The position numbers and the translations under genes were made by a program. Under the pieces are notes generated by a model that saw only the letters and a program-made list of their open reading frames with translations, was not told the origin of the DNA and ran no database searches. From the NCBI RefSeq assembly GCF_014839805.1, contig NC_051119.1, forward strand, positions 9,789,245-9,853,244: a stretch of DNA of 64,000 bases, given 5' to 3'. Each line of letters starts with the position of its first letter. Positions within the stretch are counted from its first letter, which is position 1. Shown here piece by piece: positions 36,624-50,100 of the stretch. The DNA comes from Manduca sexta. Lineage: Eukaryota; Arthropoda; Insecta; Lepidoptera; Sphingidae.

Positions 36624-38303
36624 CAATGACTAAATATAAAGAGGACAGGCCTCAAAAATTTGCTATATGAATAAGTTATATTTATGTCAGGGAAATCGAC
36701 GCAGAATTGTCAATATATATGTCTATCTCTTTTATTCAAAGCTTATTTGGAACGCAACAAAAAAAGACAAAAATAATTGCTTTCTTCGCATATGGGACTA
36801 TTTCGTTTACTTCAACACACTGGGACCGCCTTGCGGCAGAAACGCCATTTGTTGCAGGCGAGTCAGCAAGTACATGTAGTGTCAGACGATGTAAACAAAT
36901 CTTCATAAATATTGAATTTAAAGTAATATAATCATATTCTCAATTGTTCAGTGTGTTTATTAGTGTATATGTTAAGTTTCGAAAATGACTCAGTGTTGTG
37001 TGAAAGGATGCAAATCGAATTCACGCAAGAAAGACCCCGAAATATCTTTTCATAGGTTAGTAACTGTTTTTACCGAAAATTAGCAAATATCTTTGTATAT
37101 TTACTTTTTGGATTTGTTTTTATCAATTAAAATGATATGTGGATCTGGTTTGTTAAGCTTTGGACCCTTTTAGGCGTGGTTTATACACATTAAAATCATT
37201 ATGTTTGTTTACACACGAGCTTAGGGATGGGTGGGTGGATTTGTTTAGAAATTATTGATATCGATATTTTAACAGACGCCCGTTTATCAGTTACGGTTTT
37301 TGTCTTTGAAAAGAATGTTAGAGCACACATCAATATTGTATTATCCAGAACGACAAACTAAGTGAAATTAGAATATTTTTTAAGATAACCAAAAAATTTA
37401 AAAACCAAGGCAAAATGAATTGAGAATATTGAGCGACGTGATTGGAATCCTACACCAAATACATATTTCTTTACATTTTGAGAAGATATGCATAAACCAC
37501 ACGTTTAATTAACGCGAGTAAAGATAACTGTTTTCCAACAATATTCCCGATAAGTAAAATAGTAATGATTATTATACTTCACCTAATAGTAATATTACTT
37601 TAATATATTGCTATGAATAAAATTAGAATTGTTACATAAAAGAATAGATAAACATAAAAGAAACAACATAAAGATGAAATGTAAGATATATTTTTACAAT
37701 TGGCGGTCTTATGTTTCGAGCAACCTTTGCATGCACGGAAATAGATACATAATCATATTGTTATTGCAAATAATTATTATAATTGATTATCTTAACCACC
37801 ATCTTTACGCTCATTGATTTTAGTTTGCTGAAACATGGTTATGTTTCTCGATCAAAGAGCATAATAATAAAATAAAATAAAACCAACCAAATAATTGCTG
37901 ACTACGCTATCTTATTCCATTTATCATGTATTAAGTAAATATGTTAATCTGTAACTTAAATTTTTAGCAAGGAATAGTGCAACATACAAATATAGATCAA
38001 ACACAACTGGATGTTTGTCACAACAGGTACTGCTTTCTTTAACAATTGTTACTTATAAATCAGTTTCAGTTTGTTTGTTTATATTATGGTTTGTTATATT
38101 TATATTATGGTAAAACCTAACCCTTTTCGTATTTGATCTTTTTTGGGCTTGTTTGTCTCTCTTTTAATTCTTCGATGTCGATACAAAATTTTCGATACTA
38201 GCATATCACTATTGTAAGGGGCGGAGTCGGCGCCATTTTATGCATTAAATGTGCCGCATGTCACGTGACCATATTACCCATCCTCTATACTCTTTAATCA
38301 TTG
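36624..38303 (+). mobile_element. P-like (THAP) non-autonomous DNA transposon, 1680 bp
   Basis: The ends are CAATGACTAAATATAAAGAGG and, read from the right, CAATGATTAAAGAGTATAGAGG. Flanking CTGCTAAC is present on both sides (36616-36623 and 38304-38311), a perfect 8-bp target duplication. The matching position in the first unit, about 25052, has a single copy (CTGTTAAC), an empty site. The element keeps one THAP exon but I see no transposase body. P-superfamily elements make 8-bp duplications and encode an N-terminal THAP domain, so an internally deleted P-like element fits best. Confidence 0.88.
36985..37055 (+). CDS. THAP-domain first exon inside the P-like element
   Basis: ATG opens MTQCCVKGCKSNSRKKDPE, then ISFH, and stops at a donor (CATAG|GTTAGT). 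The Cys-x4-Cys spacing and the final SFHR are the start of a C2CH THAP zinc finger; the partner C-x2-H would be in a second exon that I cannot find in the element. It is probably a remnant of a transposase gene. Confidence 0.7.
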
Positions 38304-39014
38304 CTGCTAACTTACTATAAATCGAACCTCTAGGGACGTTCCATACTCGATTGATAATATAACATCAATAAAAATTGCTAGCAATACATCTTACACAAGT
38401 ATAAATTAAGATGTCATCTATAATTTCCACTATTTTAAATATTTTTTTAACAAATTATTATTTCAAAATATACAATAGCGTTACGCGAATTTCTTAAGTA
38501 TAAATTGTATATAGTGTTTTATGGGTGTTTTACACAAAAATTCATTACAGTCCAATTTTCCGTTATTTATTTCCAATTTTATATAGAAATTGAACAGTAT
38601 GATACCTTGCAGATAATATGATCTTTTCCGTTTAATGAATAATTACTTTGAGTACAATCATTGCAAAGGCAAATTCATAGATTTCGCAAGTGCCCCTTTT
38701 ATTAGTTTTTTTCTCCATTGTAACACAATAAATTAAATACACAAATGTAAATACAAACGTAGTCAATATCTGGGTATAATAAGAGTCACTTTTTCGTAAA
38801 CACACACGACATATATTCCTTAACAAAAAATATACACGAAACGGAGGAGCAGGCTCAACTAAACGTATTCCGCAGAAAACTTATGTTATTATTGAACAAA
38901 ATCGCAATTATAAAAAATTAACAAATATAGTCCAGCAATAATGGCAGCTATCTGTCAGCTACCACGAGCGCCAACATACTTTCTAGATTTTTAGGTCTAT
39001 TATGTTGGTACTAA
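38304..39014. other. Duplicated spacer of the second unit
   Basis: Aligned with about 25060-26360 of the first unit but shorter; the SINE head is not seen here. AT-rich, without a gene. Confidence 0.5.
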
Positions 39015-40316
39015 GGTCAGTCGGGGGAAGTGCGCCATAAAATTTTCATAGCTGGATTCAATGCAAAATAATTTCTTTTTGTGCTGACTTAAGAATGTAA
39101 TTTTATTAATTTAAGAATATTTGGTATTTTGTGATAACAACCTATAGCCATTCAAGGAAATCGGACCATAAATTAATAATATTTTGCTCAAAGTAAAAAA
39201 AAATGGTAGTAGGCGCACTTGCCTCCGGAAATGGGGTAAGTGCGCCTGTGTAAAAAAAAACGCCAATATGAAACATTATAAAGAAAACACTCACTTTAGT
39301 CCATAGAGAAATAAGTTTTACACGCATTGCTCTTGGATAATTTTTAATCAATCAATATTATAACAAACTATGGCTGTCAAATCAAATTCGGGGTAAGTGC
39401 GCCATATATATGTAAATCAGGGCTTGAAAACATTTTAGAATTTTTATTGATATATAATTTTTTGCTATGTTAGAGTTTTGTGTGCGGATATGTTGGAATA
39501 AAAAAATGTTAGCCGTAATATAAAAATCCATTTTATTTCTAAAAACTAAAAAAAAGCATACAAAAATTTAGGAATTAACAATTTTGAATGCGTTATAACT
39601 CAATTACTTAGAATTTGGCCTTATGACATTTGATATGTTTTAGCTGCATTATATCCAGATAACGTGCCTGATCGAACAGCAACCTATTCACGTAAAGTTG
39701 CTCTAGACCAAGATATTTCAGTTTTTCTTTTGTAAAAACGAATTAACTAATACGCCCTTTTATTTAAGTCGGCTCAAAACAAAATACCTTGAGTACAAAA
39801 AATTCTGCTGTTAAGTATAACATTTTAATAATAATAATTCATATTAGTAAAACTTATTCTCAAAAAAGGTTGGTTATATATGGATCAGGGGCAAGTGCGC
39901 CATACGACTATTAACTGTGGCGCACTTGCCCTACTCGACAATTTTTAGGTACATTTTTTCGCATTGCTAAAATATAATTTATTTGAGTATATATAAACAA
40001 AATTCAGGCAGGAAGTTAAAATAAACGGTTTAAACTATGTATTCACCTTACTGGTTTACAGAAATATGTTAAACATCTTGAAATATTTGATGTTATCTTT
40101 CACGGGGTCATCTCGGTTTACAGGTCTAAATGACACTTAAAATAAAATGGCGAATAAATCGTATTAAAATGAACATAGCCATTTATGTTTTTTAGTGGAA
40201 CTGTATTTCAGTTAGTAGCATAGATGTAAGATTGCGGTAATTGTATAACATCAATAGTTCTCGATTTTTTTAGGGTAGGTGCACTTACCCCGTCGGCGCA
40301 CTTGCCCCACCTGACC
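39015..40316. mobile_element. 1.3-kb DNA element with GGTCAG termini
   Basis: The left end GGTCAGTCGGGGGAAGTGCG and the right end, read inward, GGTCAGGTGGGGCAAGTGCG match at 17 of 20 positions. The core AAGTGCGCC recurs inside at about 39240, 39395, 39893 and 39920, in both orientations. The first unit lacks it near 26370, giving an empty site. No transposase frame is present and I cannot name the superfamily. A target duplication is not clear. Confidence 0.8.
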
Positions 40317-40527
40317 TTATATGTAACCTAGTCTTGTCAACCAAAACTAAGCTCTATGTGGCGGAACTAAGATATATAATTATTCTTAGAAAACCCTAAC
40401 ATTATCAACATTACACAAAATGTTATACGTGTCCTCCCCCTGGGTCTCATAATTACCAAGATTATTTTCACTTAGTATTTTTTATTTTTCAACACGGCCT
40501 AAGTTACCTAATCTAAATTTAATTTGA

Positions 40528-40750
40528 TTTACTGGTGGTAGGTCTCTGATAATATTTGAAGGTCCGTCTGGCTATGTACCACCGCAATGTCTATTTCTGC
40601 CTCCAAGCAGCAGTTTGTAGTCACTGTTTTGTCCCGCATTGAAGAGCATTGTAGCCAGTGTAACTACTGGATATAATAAGACTTAAACATCTTATGTCTC
40701 AGGATGAGGAGCGCAGTGGAATACCAAATAATGCTTTGTAATAAACACTG
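40528..40750 (+). repeat. Second copy of the 16690 dispersed repeat
   Basis: ACTGGTGGTAGGTCTCTGA, ACCGCAATGTCTATTTCTG and GAGCGCAGTGGAATACCA follow the order seen at 16690-16900. The tail differs and abuts a LINE fragment. Confidence 0.6.
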
Positions 40751-40759
40751 ATACAAACT

Positions 40760-41520
40760 GATGGCCGGCATATTGGTGTCCATGTAGAGGTTGCGGTTGG
40801 TAAAGACGTGGTAAAGATCCAAATCTTGTTGCGGGTGGACATTTTACTATTTTTGTTTATAAGCCAATGTAAATGACCCATCGCGAATGCGACTCCCGCA
40901 CGTATGCGTTTACGTGTGTGGTGGAGATCAATTTCTGATCAAGGATCACTCCTAAATATTCGACCCTATTGGGTCAAGGAATGTTCTTACGCCGCCCTGT
41001 TGACGACTGTCCACAAAAACAATAGATCGAAATAGACGTGTGTTGCTATTATTGATGGTGTTGCATAGAAGCACACGAAGATACTGAATCAGTCCATTAT
41101 ATTATTACCTTAAGGAATAGTGACAGCCTTTTTTTTCTTAAAGAATATCGAGACTGGCCTAGCCCTAACGATCGCGAAATAGGCGGCGGAGGAGTCCTCA
41201 CTTTCGTAACTATTAACCGCAACAAGATGGTCGTAGCCTACAGGAATGTTTGTGAAAGAACATTGAGGACTCCAGGCTGGAGGCCAACAATTCCTCTTTC
41301 TCGTCGTCATCAAACGCCGGGCGTTGATTCGGACGATTAAGCGGAGGAATGGGGGCCACATTGTTTCTCTTGAAGTAATGACACAGCTTCCAAAAGACCC
41401 GTTGGGTCAGTTAGTTTCGATAAACGGTTATACCATCTCAAATCGACGACCTCTTGAATGCGACGTTTGGCCTCACGTTTGAGGAAACGCGCAGCACGTC
41501 GTCGATCCGGGATGATAGTT
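40760..41520 (-). pseudogene. Jockey-like LINE fragments
   Basis: Two minus-strand pieces with the middle deleted. The right piece (about 41360-41515) reads RRAARFLKREAKRRIQEV, then LRWYNRLSKLTDP, the linker before the reverse transcriptase. The left piece (about 40850-40975) reads VEYLGVILDQKLISTTHV, then a stop after YIGL, from the end of the same domain. Both are in the same orientation. It is inactive. Confidence 0.8.
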
Positions 41521-42299
41521 ATTATATAAAAATATATAGCCTCACTATATTTTGGCTTTAAAACTATTTCACTGAGGTAGAGGGTAACTAAACATTGTTA
41601 TTCCAACATAATATCTACTATAGACGCATCTCAAAAGGAATAAATTTCCCCCGTTTTTGCAATATTTTTCATTGATGTTCCGCTCCTATTAATCTCAGTA
41701 GTACCTCAGATGCGATCAAACAAACTCTTCAGCTCACAATAAAAATGGCGGTTTGAACAACGATTTTCTATTAAAAGAATGCGAGGGAGAGCAAATAAAT
41801 GGTAGACGACAGTATATTATCGTCATAACCATAGATTTAAATCATTAGATATGCCCTGTGCTCCTTGAAACTCTAAAATATTTATATCTGTGTGTCTATC
41901 GGAAAAATCTAAATATAATCAATTTCCTCAGAACAATGACAAGCATAGAAGTAACACTATGACATTTGAGTGTACTGTGTCTTAGACAGCAAGAAATTTA
42001 ATTGTGTTGCGATCCCTTCTGACATCTTATCTATATCGATAGATGCTTTGTCTATCGGCTATGGTAAATTCACAGACCTGCTAAAATAAACACTTTTCGG
42101 TCAGTCAACTATAAACCGTTGCAAATTGCTATTTTAGTTAAAGGCTAAAAAAAGATATCAAAACCCTGATTTGGTATTCAAGTACCAAAAAAAGTCTGAG
42201 TACATAAAAGCACTCGGTAAAAAGCTGTTAAATTACAATAAACTATCGAACTACCGGCGTTCTTCGGGCTAAATTTTTTCCAATTTTCATTTGCTATTT
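41521..42299 (-). repeat. Old Helitron fragment and unassigned AT-rich DNA
   Basis: At 41640-41745 the minus strand contains TTTGTTTGATCGCATC, AATAGGAGCGGAACATCAATG, then GCAAAAACGGGG, which follow the order of the Helitrons at 51587 with the repeat units removed. The remainder has no supported feature. Confidence 0.55.
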
Positions 42300-42413
42300 A
42301 CAGCAGTTTCCATGCCTTCCGAAACGTCATTTACTAAACACAAAAATGGTTTAGCATTTAGATTATTAAATTAAGAAACTGTTAGAAATTTCGGAAGGAA
42401 TGGAAACCGCTGT
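42300..42413. repeat. Short hairpin element
   Basis: ACAGCAGTTTCCATGCCTTCC at 42300 pairs with GGAAGGAATGGAAACCGCTGT ending at 42413, a 25-bp arm pair with about 64 bp between. It is probably the core of a small MITE. Confidence 0.65.
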
Positions 42414-42591
42414 AAGAAACAAGAAATCGGCCGGAATTTCGTCTAGGAGAAAGCCAGTACGCCTTCTGTTCTTTTCTAACTTTCTTAGGCATTAAAAGAT
42501 ACCCAAGAGGTGGGATTTGACAGAAGCTACTAAAATGGGACAGTAAAATTAAAACACAGCAGTATCATTCATGTCACATATGTTTGATAAC

Positions 42592-43162
42592 TTATTTCAA
42601 TGTTAATAAAACTTTGTCGAAATGCTTAGAGCAAACACGGTGCTGTTTTTTCCAATGCCAATTGGGACGAGCTATGGCCACGATCCATTTTTGCCTCATA
42701 GCATCATCTGTAGGGAATCTGCAATGAAACACATTGTATGAAACACACTATGAAAATCAGATAGTTTCCTCGACCCCAGCCTTCGCGCACGGTTTCCAAG
42801 TGGCTTTTACCACTACACCACCGTATATTGAAAGTAAAAGGCAATTTATGCAAAATAGTAAACTACAATATACCAACATTTATGTTATCGACAGAATATG
42901 CAGCACAACACTATTGAACACGACTACGTAAATTGGTAAAAAATGAAAAATACTTAATAATGACTGGATCGAATGGCCAACAGCAGATTATAATATGACT
43001 AGAGCATAATAAAGTATAATTAATAACACTTTTTGCACTTATGTACAGGGTTTAAGCAAATATATTACGTTTTTTGTTTACTCACCGATGGAAGCTGATG
43101 ATTTCAGTTTCATTTTCTTTACGAGAAGAATGAGATTTACACCCCACAATAACGCAGGCCAT
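42592..43162 (-). pseudogene. THAP-domain protein, two exons
   Basis: Exon 1 (43162 down to 43086) reads MACVIVGCKSHSSRKENETE then IISFH, ending at CATCG|GTGAGT. Exon 2 starts after TTGCAG at 42718 and reads FPTDDAMRQKWIVAIARPN, then WHWKKQHRVCSKHF and a stop at 42592. Joined in phase they give a complete C2CH THAP finger: C-x4-C, FP, the central W, and VCSKHF with C-x2-H. Only about 68 residues remain, so either more exons follow by splicing before the stop or this is the head of a deleted P-like transposase. Its sequence is clearly different from the 36985 exon. Confidence 0.75.
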
Positions 43163-44289
43163 TGCTTGTTCCTAGGGCTATATTTTACTTAAACAGCACT
43201 GTGTATTTATTAAAATTAACATTAACACTTTGGAAAAGTACGCGCTGAAGTATAACGTAACTAAATTGTGTGAGCGCGTTTGTGACATTGTTTTGAGATT
43301 GGCAAGTTGGAACATTTGACATTTTATTTGCTTTTTAATTCGGCATCATAAAGAGGACCAAAGGTAACCATTTGATTATTTTAAAGTGTACGCAAGCCGA
43401 CCTTAGCAACATAATATTTGTCTCGTTCTTTTCAACGGTTTTGGCCTATTTGAAAAAATAGGATAAGTATATGAGGGTAATTTAGATTCCTTCTATGCTT
43501 GTTCTTGTTCTGAGTCAATTTCACAAACATAACCTAATTAGTAGAATATTACTACAATACCAATTATAAATTTAAGAAGGGAAGACGTGTTTGAATGATA
43601 TGAATTTTGACTGTGAAAAATGAGAAACATCAGTGATAAAAATTTTAATTACTGACGCATCGAATAAAACAAGTTTAATAAAAAATAAAATTACAACGAA
43701 TTTTTGCCACTTTATAGTTTCTTTCTTGCAGTTTGTAGTTATTGTTGATAAGGAAAGCATATTTTTATTTAGAGACTTAACGGCAAAAAATTAAAAAAAA
43801 GTAATCAATGTGCTCCGCTCACTGCTTACTACAACCGACTACGACGTGAAGGGTGACCTCAGTCTTCCCAACGATGACACAATTCCGTGCAGCTGAAGTA
43901 TGAGCGGGCACATCTAATAATTTAAATCTATGGTCACAACATATTTTTTTACTAATAAAAATAAAAAATACATAAACAATTGTGCAAAACCTGATATTCG
44001 AAATATACTTATACATTTGTAAATTAAACTTACTTGTGTATGTTATTGATCAAAATGTGGTTAATATGAATACCATATTTACAAAACTTAGTAAATTGCA
44101 ACCCTAATCGGTTTGCAACAATCGCTTCGCGGAACTGATAGAACAAGTTTCTTTCAGCATAGTTTATTTTAAATATAACATATACAGTCACAAATACAGT
44201 CAACATTATAAGTACGTATAACAAATATATTTATAGAACAAAATAAATTTCATTTTCATTAGACAGTTGAATCCTATATCGTAAGTTCA
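43163..44289. other. Spacer and 3' flank of copy 3
   Basis: No gene is supported. From about 43940 the sequence aligns with 17910-18180, the 3' flank of copy 1 (shared ACCTGATATTCGAA and AGTAAATTGCA phrases). Confidence 0.5.
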
Positions 44290-45864
44290 TCAATATACTA
44301 TTGAAACATTATCAACTTCAAAGTTCTTGTAGCAATAGTATCGGATGTTATTGTTCTCGAAGGATTTTATTTTATCTATTATTTGTTCGTATGTACACGG
44401 ATCTCTTCCATGCGTCGGCAATATTTCTAAAGCAAATATATAAGCTTCATATTTCTCTATTTCGACCAATTCGGAGCTTATTATAGTAAGTACATACTCT
44501 TCATTGAAAATAAACGAAGGATCGAAAATAGATCTAAAAGTTAGCCAAAATGTTTTCAAAAGGTCGGCGATTGTCCTAAACGCGAATGTATACCACTGAT
44601 TTTTCTCTACAAATTCATTAAATAATTTTGCAAATTCTTTAGCAAAGTAATCAATGGACTCGCTTATTACCATAAACTTATTGTTATTGCGTTTTCCGGC
44701 CAAGGAATGTCGACCTTTGACTATTGTATTTGCGACAATAATATTCAACCGTAAATACCAAATTGTGTCATATATCTCTATTAGCGGCACAGCTTCTAGT
44801 ATATCTTTCAATACTTGTTTTAGTATCTCAATTCCGTTTAAGCAGTAGGTTGAGTCGTGGTAACATATTTTACTAACAAGGATCTCAACAAAACTAACCA
44901 AAAATCCCCGAAAGACATACTTATTTACTTTTTCGGACTTCCACGACTTTATCGACTCTTTAACTAAAGTTTCGACAATCTCCAATTTACGTTTCAAAAC
45001 TTCCTGGCTCGGTAGATACATGAGATATCTTGCAGTCAGATTCCATTTAGCGTTGAAGAATTCTTTGATGTGTATTTCCTCTTCCACTTTCATTTGTCCC
45101 TCTTTTAACATGATTTTAATATGCTCACATACAATTGATTCAACCGCCTCTTGCTGCATTAATTCAAGATGATCTACCATGTGCCTCAGTATAGCAGTCT
45201 TGAGCGGAATTCTGATCTTTTTACCACGTAATTTATTCAATACCTTCCATGTACATAAAATATGATCGCCTAAGAATTGCCTTGGAAGTTGAGTTTTGGT
45301 CATTTCTGTGAAAAGTTCATCGTCGTCGTCTTCACGCGCAGCCAGAGTGAACGCTTTGAGAGTTTCATATAGTTCTTCTTGCAAGTCATTTACAATTTTT
45401 TGGTGGATTCCTTTGTATATGACCAACCTCAATGATACATTTTTTGTTTTCTTCCAAATCCCTAGCAATGTTATTTTAAAGTCATGATCCCTGAAACCCT
45501 CGAACACCAAGCGTAGGCCGTGATTTTGTAAGGACGCTGGCGAGTTTAGTAAGAACTTGGCAAATTCTCTTAAACAAGCAGGTTGTAAATTAACTGTATA
45601 TGATTGAAACATTGGTAAACAGAACTTTACATAGTCACCTACCATATACTTCTGTGTTTCTGATAAAGGAACGATAGGGCGTGACAAACATACAAATTTA
45701 CATATAGCTTTCCTAATGTACAATATTTTTCGTTCAATCTCAACATGGTCTATTTTTGATTCAGTTGGAACATATTTGGTAACCAAGCCAACTCTATCTG
45801 CATACTCTGCTAGATGAGCAGGAACTTTGTCGATTGTACATACTAGATTTGGCATTTCGAACAT
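44290..45864 (-). pseudogene. Large helical protein, copy 3 (C-terminal part only)
   Basis: Open for 524 codons. From LAEYADRVGLVTKYVP onward it matches residues from about 675 to the end of copy 1, including REDDDDELF. The first 17 residues (MFEMPNLVCTIDKVPAH) come from unrelated DNA joined at about 45816, so the first 675 residues are lost. No splice site explains the junction. The remaining frame is intact, leaving open a short protein started at the new ATG, but no promoter is visible. It ends VSIVY, like copy 4. Confidence 0.85.
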
Positions 45865-47000
45865 TCACTGTGTTCAACTGATTTGAACTAATATCTATTC
45901 AAACTGGCTTTAGTATTGTCAATATTTACAGCATATAGATGTGTAAGGAGTGGTGCTCACAATATAAGAACTCAAGTCTAAGTGTAAGCACCTTTGGTTT
46001 TCTTTTCTTTTCTTTGGCAACCATTACTAGTATTACTTTAGCATTGTATATTTAAATACCAATGAAAGTTTTTTTTTTTTTTGTATCTTTCTTATTTGAA
46101 ACTTTATGCATTCTTTTCATTTAAATTCCGAATTTGTATAATCTAAGTACCTATATTTGCCAAGTTTGTATACAGATACTTACTTATATGTTTTCTTCTT
46201 TGTTATATAAAAGAGTTTGTACATTTTAGTTTGTTTATTATTATTTTAGAATAACTGTTTTATTTGTCTGTAATTTGCATTATCGGCTACTGATGAGTTT
46301 TTGACTCTCATTATAGGTATCCCAAGATACAGGCATAGCCTAATTTGGGGACCCCTGACAATAATTATTTATTAATTTACAAATCATAGCACTTACATTA
46401 TGTGGGTTATTACAACTGCGTTAAGATGCGCACTAAGTTTAGAACTTGTATCGCGTATCCTTTACAAACCAGTAACAATAATTAAATTTGTCAGACTCTA
46501 GTTCGAAGTCTCAAAGTTACAAAAAAGAAAACAAATAACAATAAAAATAATGATAACTACAAAAATTCTCTATAAACAATGAACTACTAAACTAAAACAG
46601 CACGAATTTCCTATTTACTGTTAACATCTAGAAAAATATAATATGACTATAAACTCTTAAAATTAATTACATAACCAAAACTGTTGAGATCAATACGAAT
46701 GTAGAAAAAACAGTGACAGGGTAAGACAATAAGAATCATTGTGTATGTGTGTGTGTGTGTGTGTATGTGCAAGTGTGTGTGTGTGTTAGTCACCCAAAGT
46801 AGTTAATAATTCTTCGGTATCTTGGTATGACAGTGTCAGAAGCCACTCAGTTAATTTAGATTTTAACTTGCTCAACGGTAGCATCTTAATGTTACGTATA
46901 CGGCGACATACCTCATTGTAGATGTGAGGCAGCAAAAAGGAAGGGAGTCGTTTGATGAAAGCAGTGTGTATCGTGGCAGTTGGAATACGATAAATACGAA
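45865..47000 (-). mobile_element. LINE 3' end fragment with (GT)n
   Basis: The minus strand at about 47000-46795 reads RIYRIPTATIHTAFIKRL, then PSFLLPHIYNEV, LPLSKLKSKLTEWLLTL and a stop, the C-terminal tail typical of Jockey/CR1-like ORF2. A (GT)n run at 46741-46787 and an AT-rich 3' UTR follow. The reverse transcriptase is missing. Confidence 0.6.
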
Positions 47001-47149
47001 ATGCTTAAACTCAGATATGCCTATTACTGTTTATGTACTTCGTAATGTTATTATTTCTGTGTTCTTTTTTTTGCAATAAAGTTAATTTATTATTATGGTC
47101 AATTCTCTTTATTTTAAAGGTATTTTTTTTACATTTTTACATATACATT

Positions 47150-50100
47150 TTTAAAAAAAAACATGCATATAAAAATATAAAAAATGTATGACGCTCCGAT
47201 GGCGAAGCGCAAGACCCAGGCCACCGGCGGTTAGGGATTCAAAGGGAGGAATCTCCTCACAATGCGCGCCGTGTCCAGCAATACTGCCTTCTGCATCTGG
47301 CTTCCGACCCAACGGCCAATTGAGAGCTTCCGAAGATTTTGGTCGAGGCTCTTTGGTATCAATCCATGCGCAGAAACGACAATCGGGACAATAATTGTAG
47401 AGTCCACATCCCACATGTCGGTAACCTCATGTGCTAAGTCTAAATATTTGGACAATTTATCTTTTTCGGACTTAACAAAGTATTACCCGGCGCGACAATC
47501 GATCTACTATCACAATATCAGGTTTATTGGCAACAATTGTCCTGTCTGTGATAATAGATCGATCCCAATACAGCGTTGCATGATCATTTTCGAGAACTGG
47601 TTGTGGTATATACTGGTAATATGGTACTTCAGAAGACACAAGACCATATCGAAGAGCAATTTGCTGGTGTATGATCTTGACTACAAGGTTGTGTCTATGC
47701 AAGTACTCGCCGTAAGCAAGATACGAACAACCGGAAATTACATGCCTGATTGATTCACCAGGACGATGGCATGCCCGACAAATATCGACCGTACCGTCCT
47801 TCAGGATGTATTTCCTATAATTGTTCGTTTTGATAACTTCGTCCATAATTGCAAAGACTAAACCCTCAGTTTCCCCAAAGAGGTTACCAAAACGTAGCCA
47901 AGATACGGACGCAAGCTGGTCCACATCAGGTCCATGAAGGGCCCGATAGAACCGACCATGTAATTCTTTGCTCTTCCATGTTTCCCTGCGCTCCCTTATA
48001 CCCAATACCAGAGGTCTCCGCTAGTTCTCTTTCGCCAAGGAAAGCGGGGTTAATCCTTTATCCACCATAACTACAACCCTATGCATGCCCACTTCACTGT
48101 GAAGGAAATAATCCCTAAGATTGCACACCTCGCGGTTATGTAAGTCCTTAGCATTAAGTAAACCTCGGCCTCCACATTTCCGCGGGATGTACAATCTCAT
48201 CACTGACGATCGTGGGTGGTACATACGATGTGCAGTCAGTAGAGTCCGGACCTTTCTGTCCAGGGCGTCCAATTCGGTCTGAGTCCATCTGAGTATACCA
48301 AAAGAGTACATGAGTACAGGCATAACCCAACCGTTGAAGGCGCGAATCTTGTTTCCACCCGATAAAAAACTGTTGAGTATTTTTCTCAGGCGGCCAAAGA
48401 AACGTTCCCTCACCGATTGTTTTACGTCTGCACTAACAATACCCAGTGCCTCAGGCATACCCAGATATTTGTAGGTTTCCGTCTCAGAAAAGGATTTCAG
48501 TCTTACAGTCTCTGAGATTTGAATGTCATCAGAGACCACAATCTCTCCTCGCTTCACATGAATAACTGCACATTTATCTACACCAAACTCCATATTGATT
48601 GAGTTGCTAAATTTTTCAGTTATTTTTAACAACTCAATCAATTCGGTTTGTTTTTATGCAAACAACTTGAGATCATCCATGTAAAGCAAGTGAGATATAG
48701 GCTCACTCCCTCTCCGTAGACGGTATCCTAACCCCGAATCCAACAAGAGAGTACTGAGAGGATTCAGGGCCATGCAGAACCACAATGGACTCAGACTGTC
48801 ACCCTGGAATATACCCCGCTTGATCCTAATCGGCTCATCACATTCAGCGGGAATCAAACCACCTGGATATCTGAGAACAGTAGTCCATTGTCCCATACAT
48901 GACCCAAGTAAGTTGCATAAATTTGTACCAACCTTATACAAATTCAACACCCTCAAGAGCCAAGTATGGGGCACTGAATCATAGGCTTTCTTATAATCAA
49001 TCCAGGCAGCCGACAAATTCTGCCTATTATGACGAGCCTGCTGGCAAATGGTCATGTCAATGAGAAGGAGCTCCTTTGTACCACGTGACCCAATCTTGCA
49101 TCCTGTTTGACCGGGAAAAAGGATATTGTTGGTTGTGAAATGATTTGTAATTTTATATCTTAATATGGATGTGAGGGGTTTGTAAATAGTAGGAAGGCAT
49201 GTTATGGGTCTATAATTTTTTGGGTCCGTGGTACAACCGGATTTAAAGAGCAGGTGAGTGACACCTGTCGTCATAAATGTTGGAAGCGATCCACCATCAA
49301 GCGCATTTTGGAACTGTGCTGCCAAACGAGCATGCGAACTGGGAAACCATTTCAACCAGAAATTGTACAAACCATCCGGGCCAGGAGCCTTCCAATTTTG
49401 TGTTGGACGGATAGCGGCCAGGACATCCACTGGACTAACTGAAATGGCTTCCATAGCCCGTATTGTCTCGCAAGCTCGATCTACAACACCAAACCAGGAG
49501 GCTTCAGTGTGGGAGACGGGCGATGACCATATATTCGTCCAATAATTGTGCATATCACGAGCACTAGGTAACCGCCCATCTGCCACACCTTGTGTAGAAT
49601 TTTCCCAACACCTATAAACCCTCTTTTGATCGCTTTGAAAAGTACGATTCTGTTGGAATCGATCCCATCGCTTCCTATAGCGACGAATGCGGTTCGCCCA
49701 CGCATAAACTTTTTGTTTAAAGAAGTCTATGCATTCCGTGATCCAAAGCCTATAATCCTGGGAATTTATGTTGGTCCCAGAAAAGGCCTGCACCATGAAA
49801 CGCATAATCCTCAGTCTACAATTACCACCCTGGAAAGCAATTAGCTTGGCAATGAGAGTTTGGGCCGAGTTGATACGTTTCTCGATCCTATGTTGCCATG
49901 CAGGCTTCGTCGCAACAACTCGAGTGGTTTTATTTCCAATCGGAAATTTCACATTAGCCACTCGACATGCCGCGACGGCTGCGCAGTAAAGAATCGAATG
50001 CGTATCAACGAGGTCCCGACTGGATTCCATGTAAGGAGGCAATATAGAATCCAATGCTCCCACCAGGGCCAAATTTTTTTTTATGCGTTGGCAAACGCGG

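Noticed and set aside
36667..36931. Small frames at the left of the P-like element and their copy at 55623
   Set aside because: They lie upstream of the THAP ATG in non-coding transposon sequence and show no domain.
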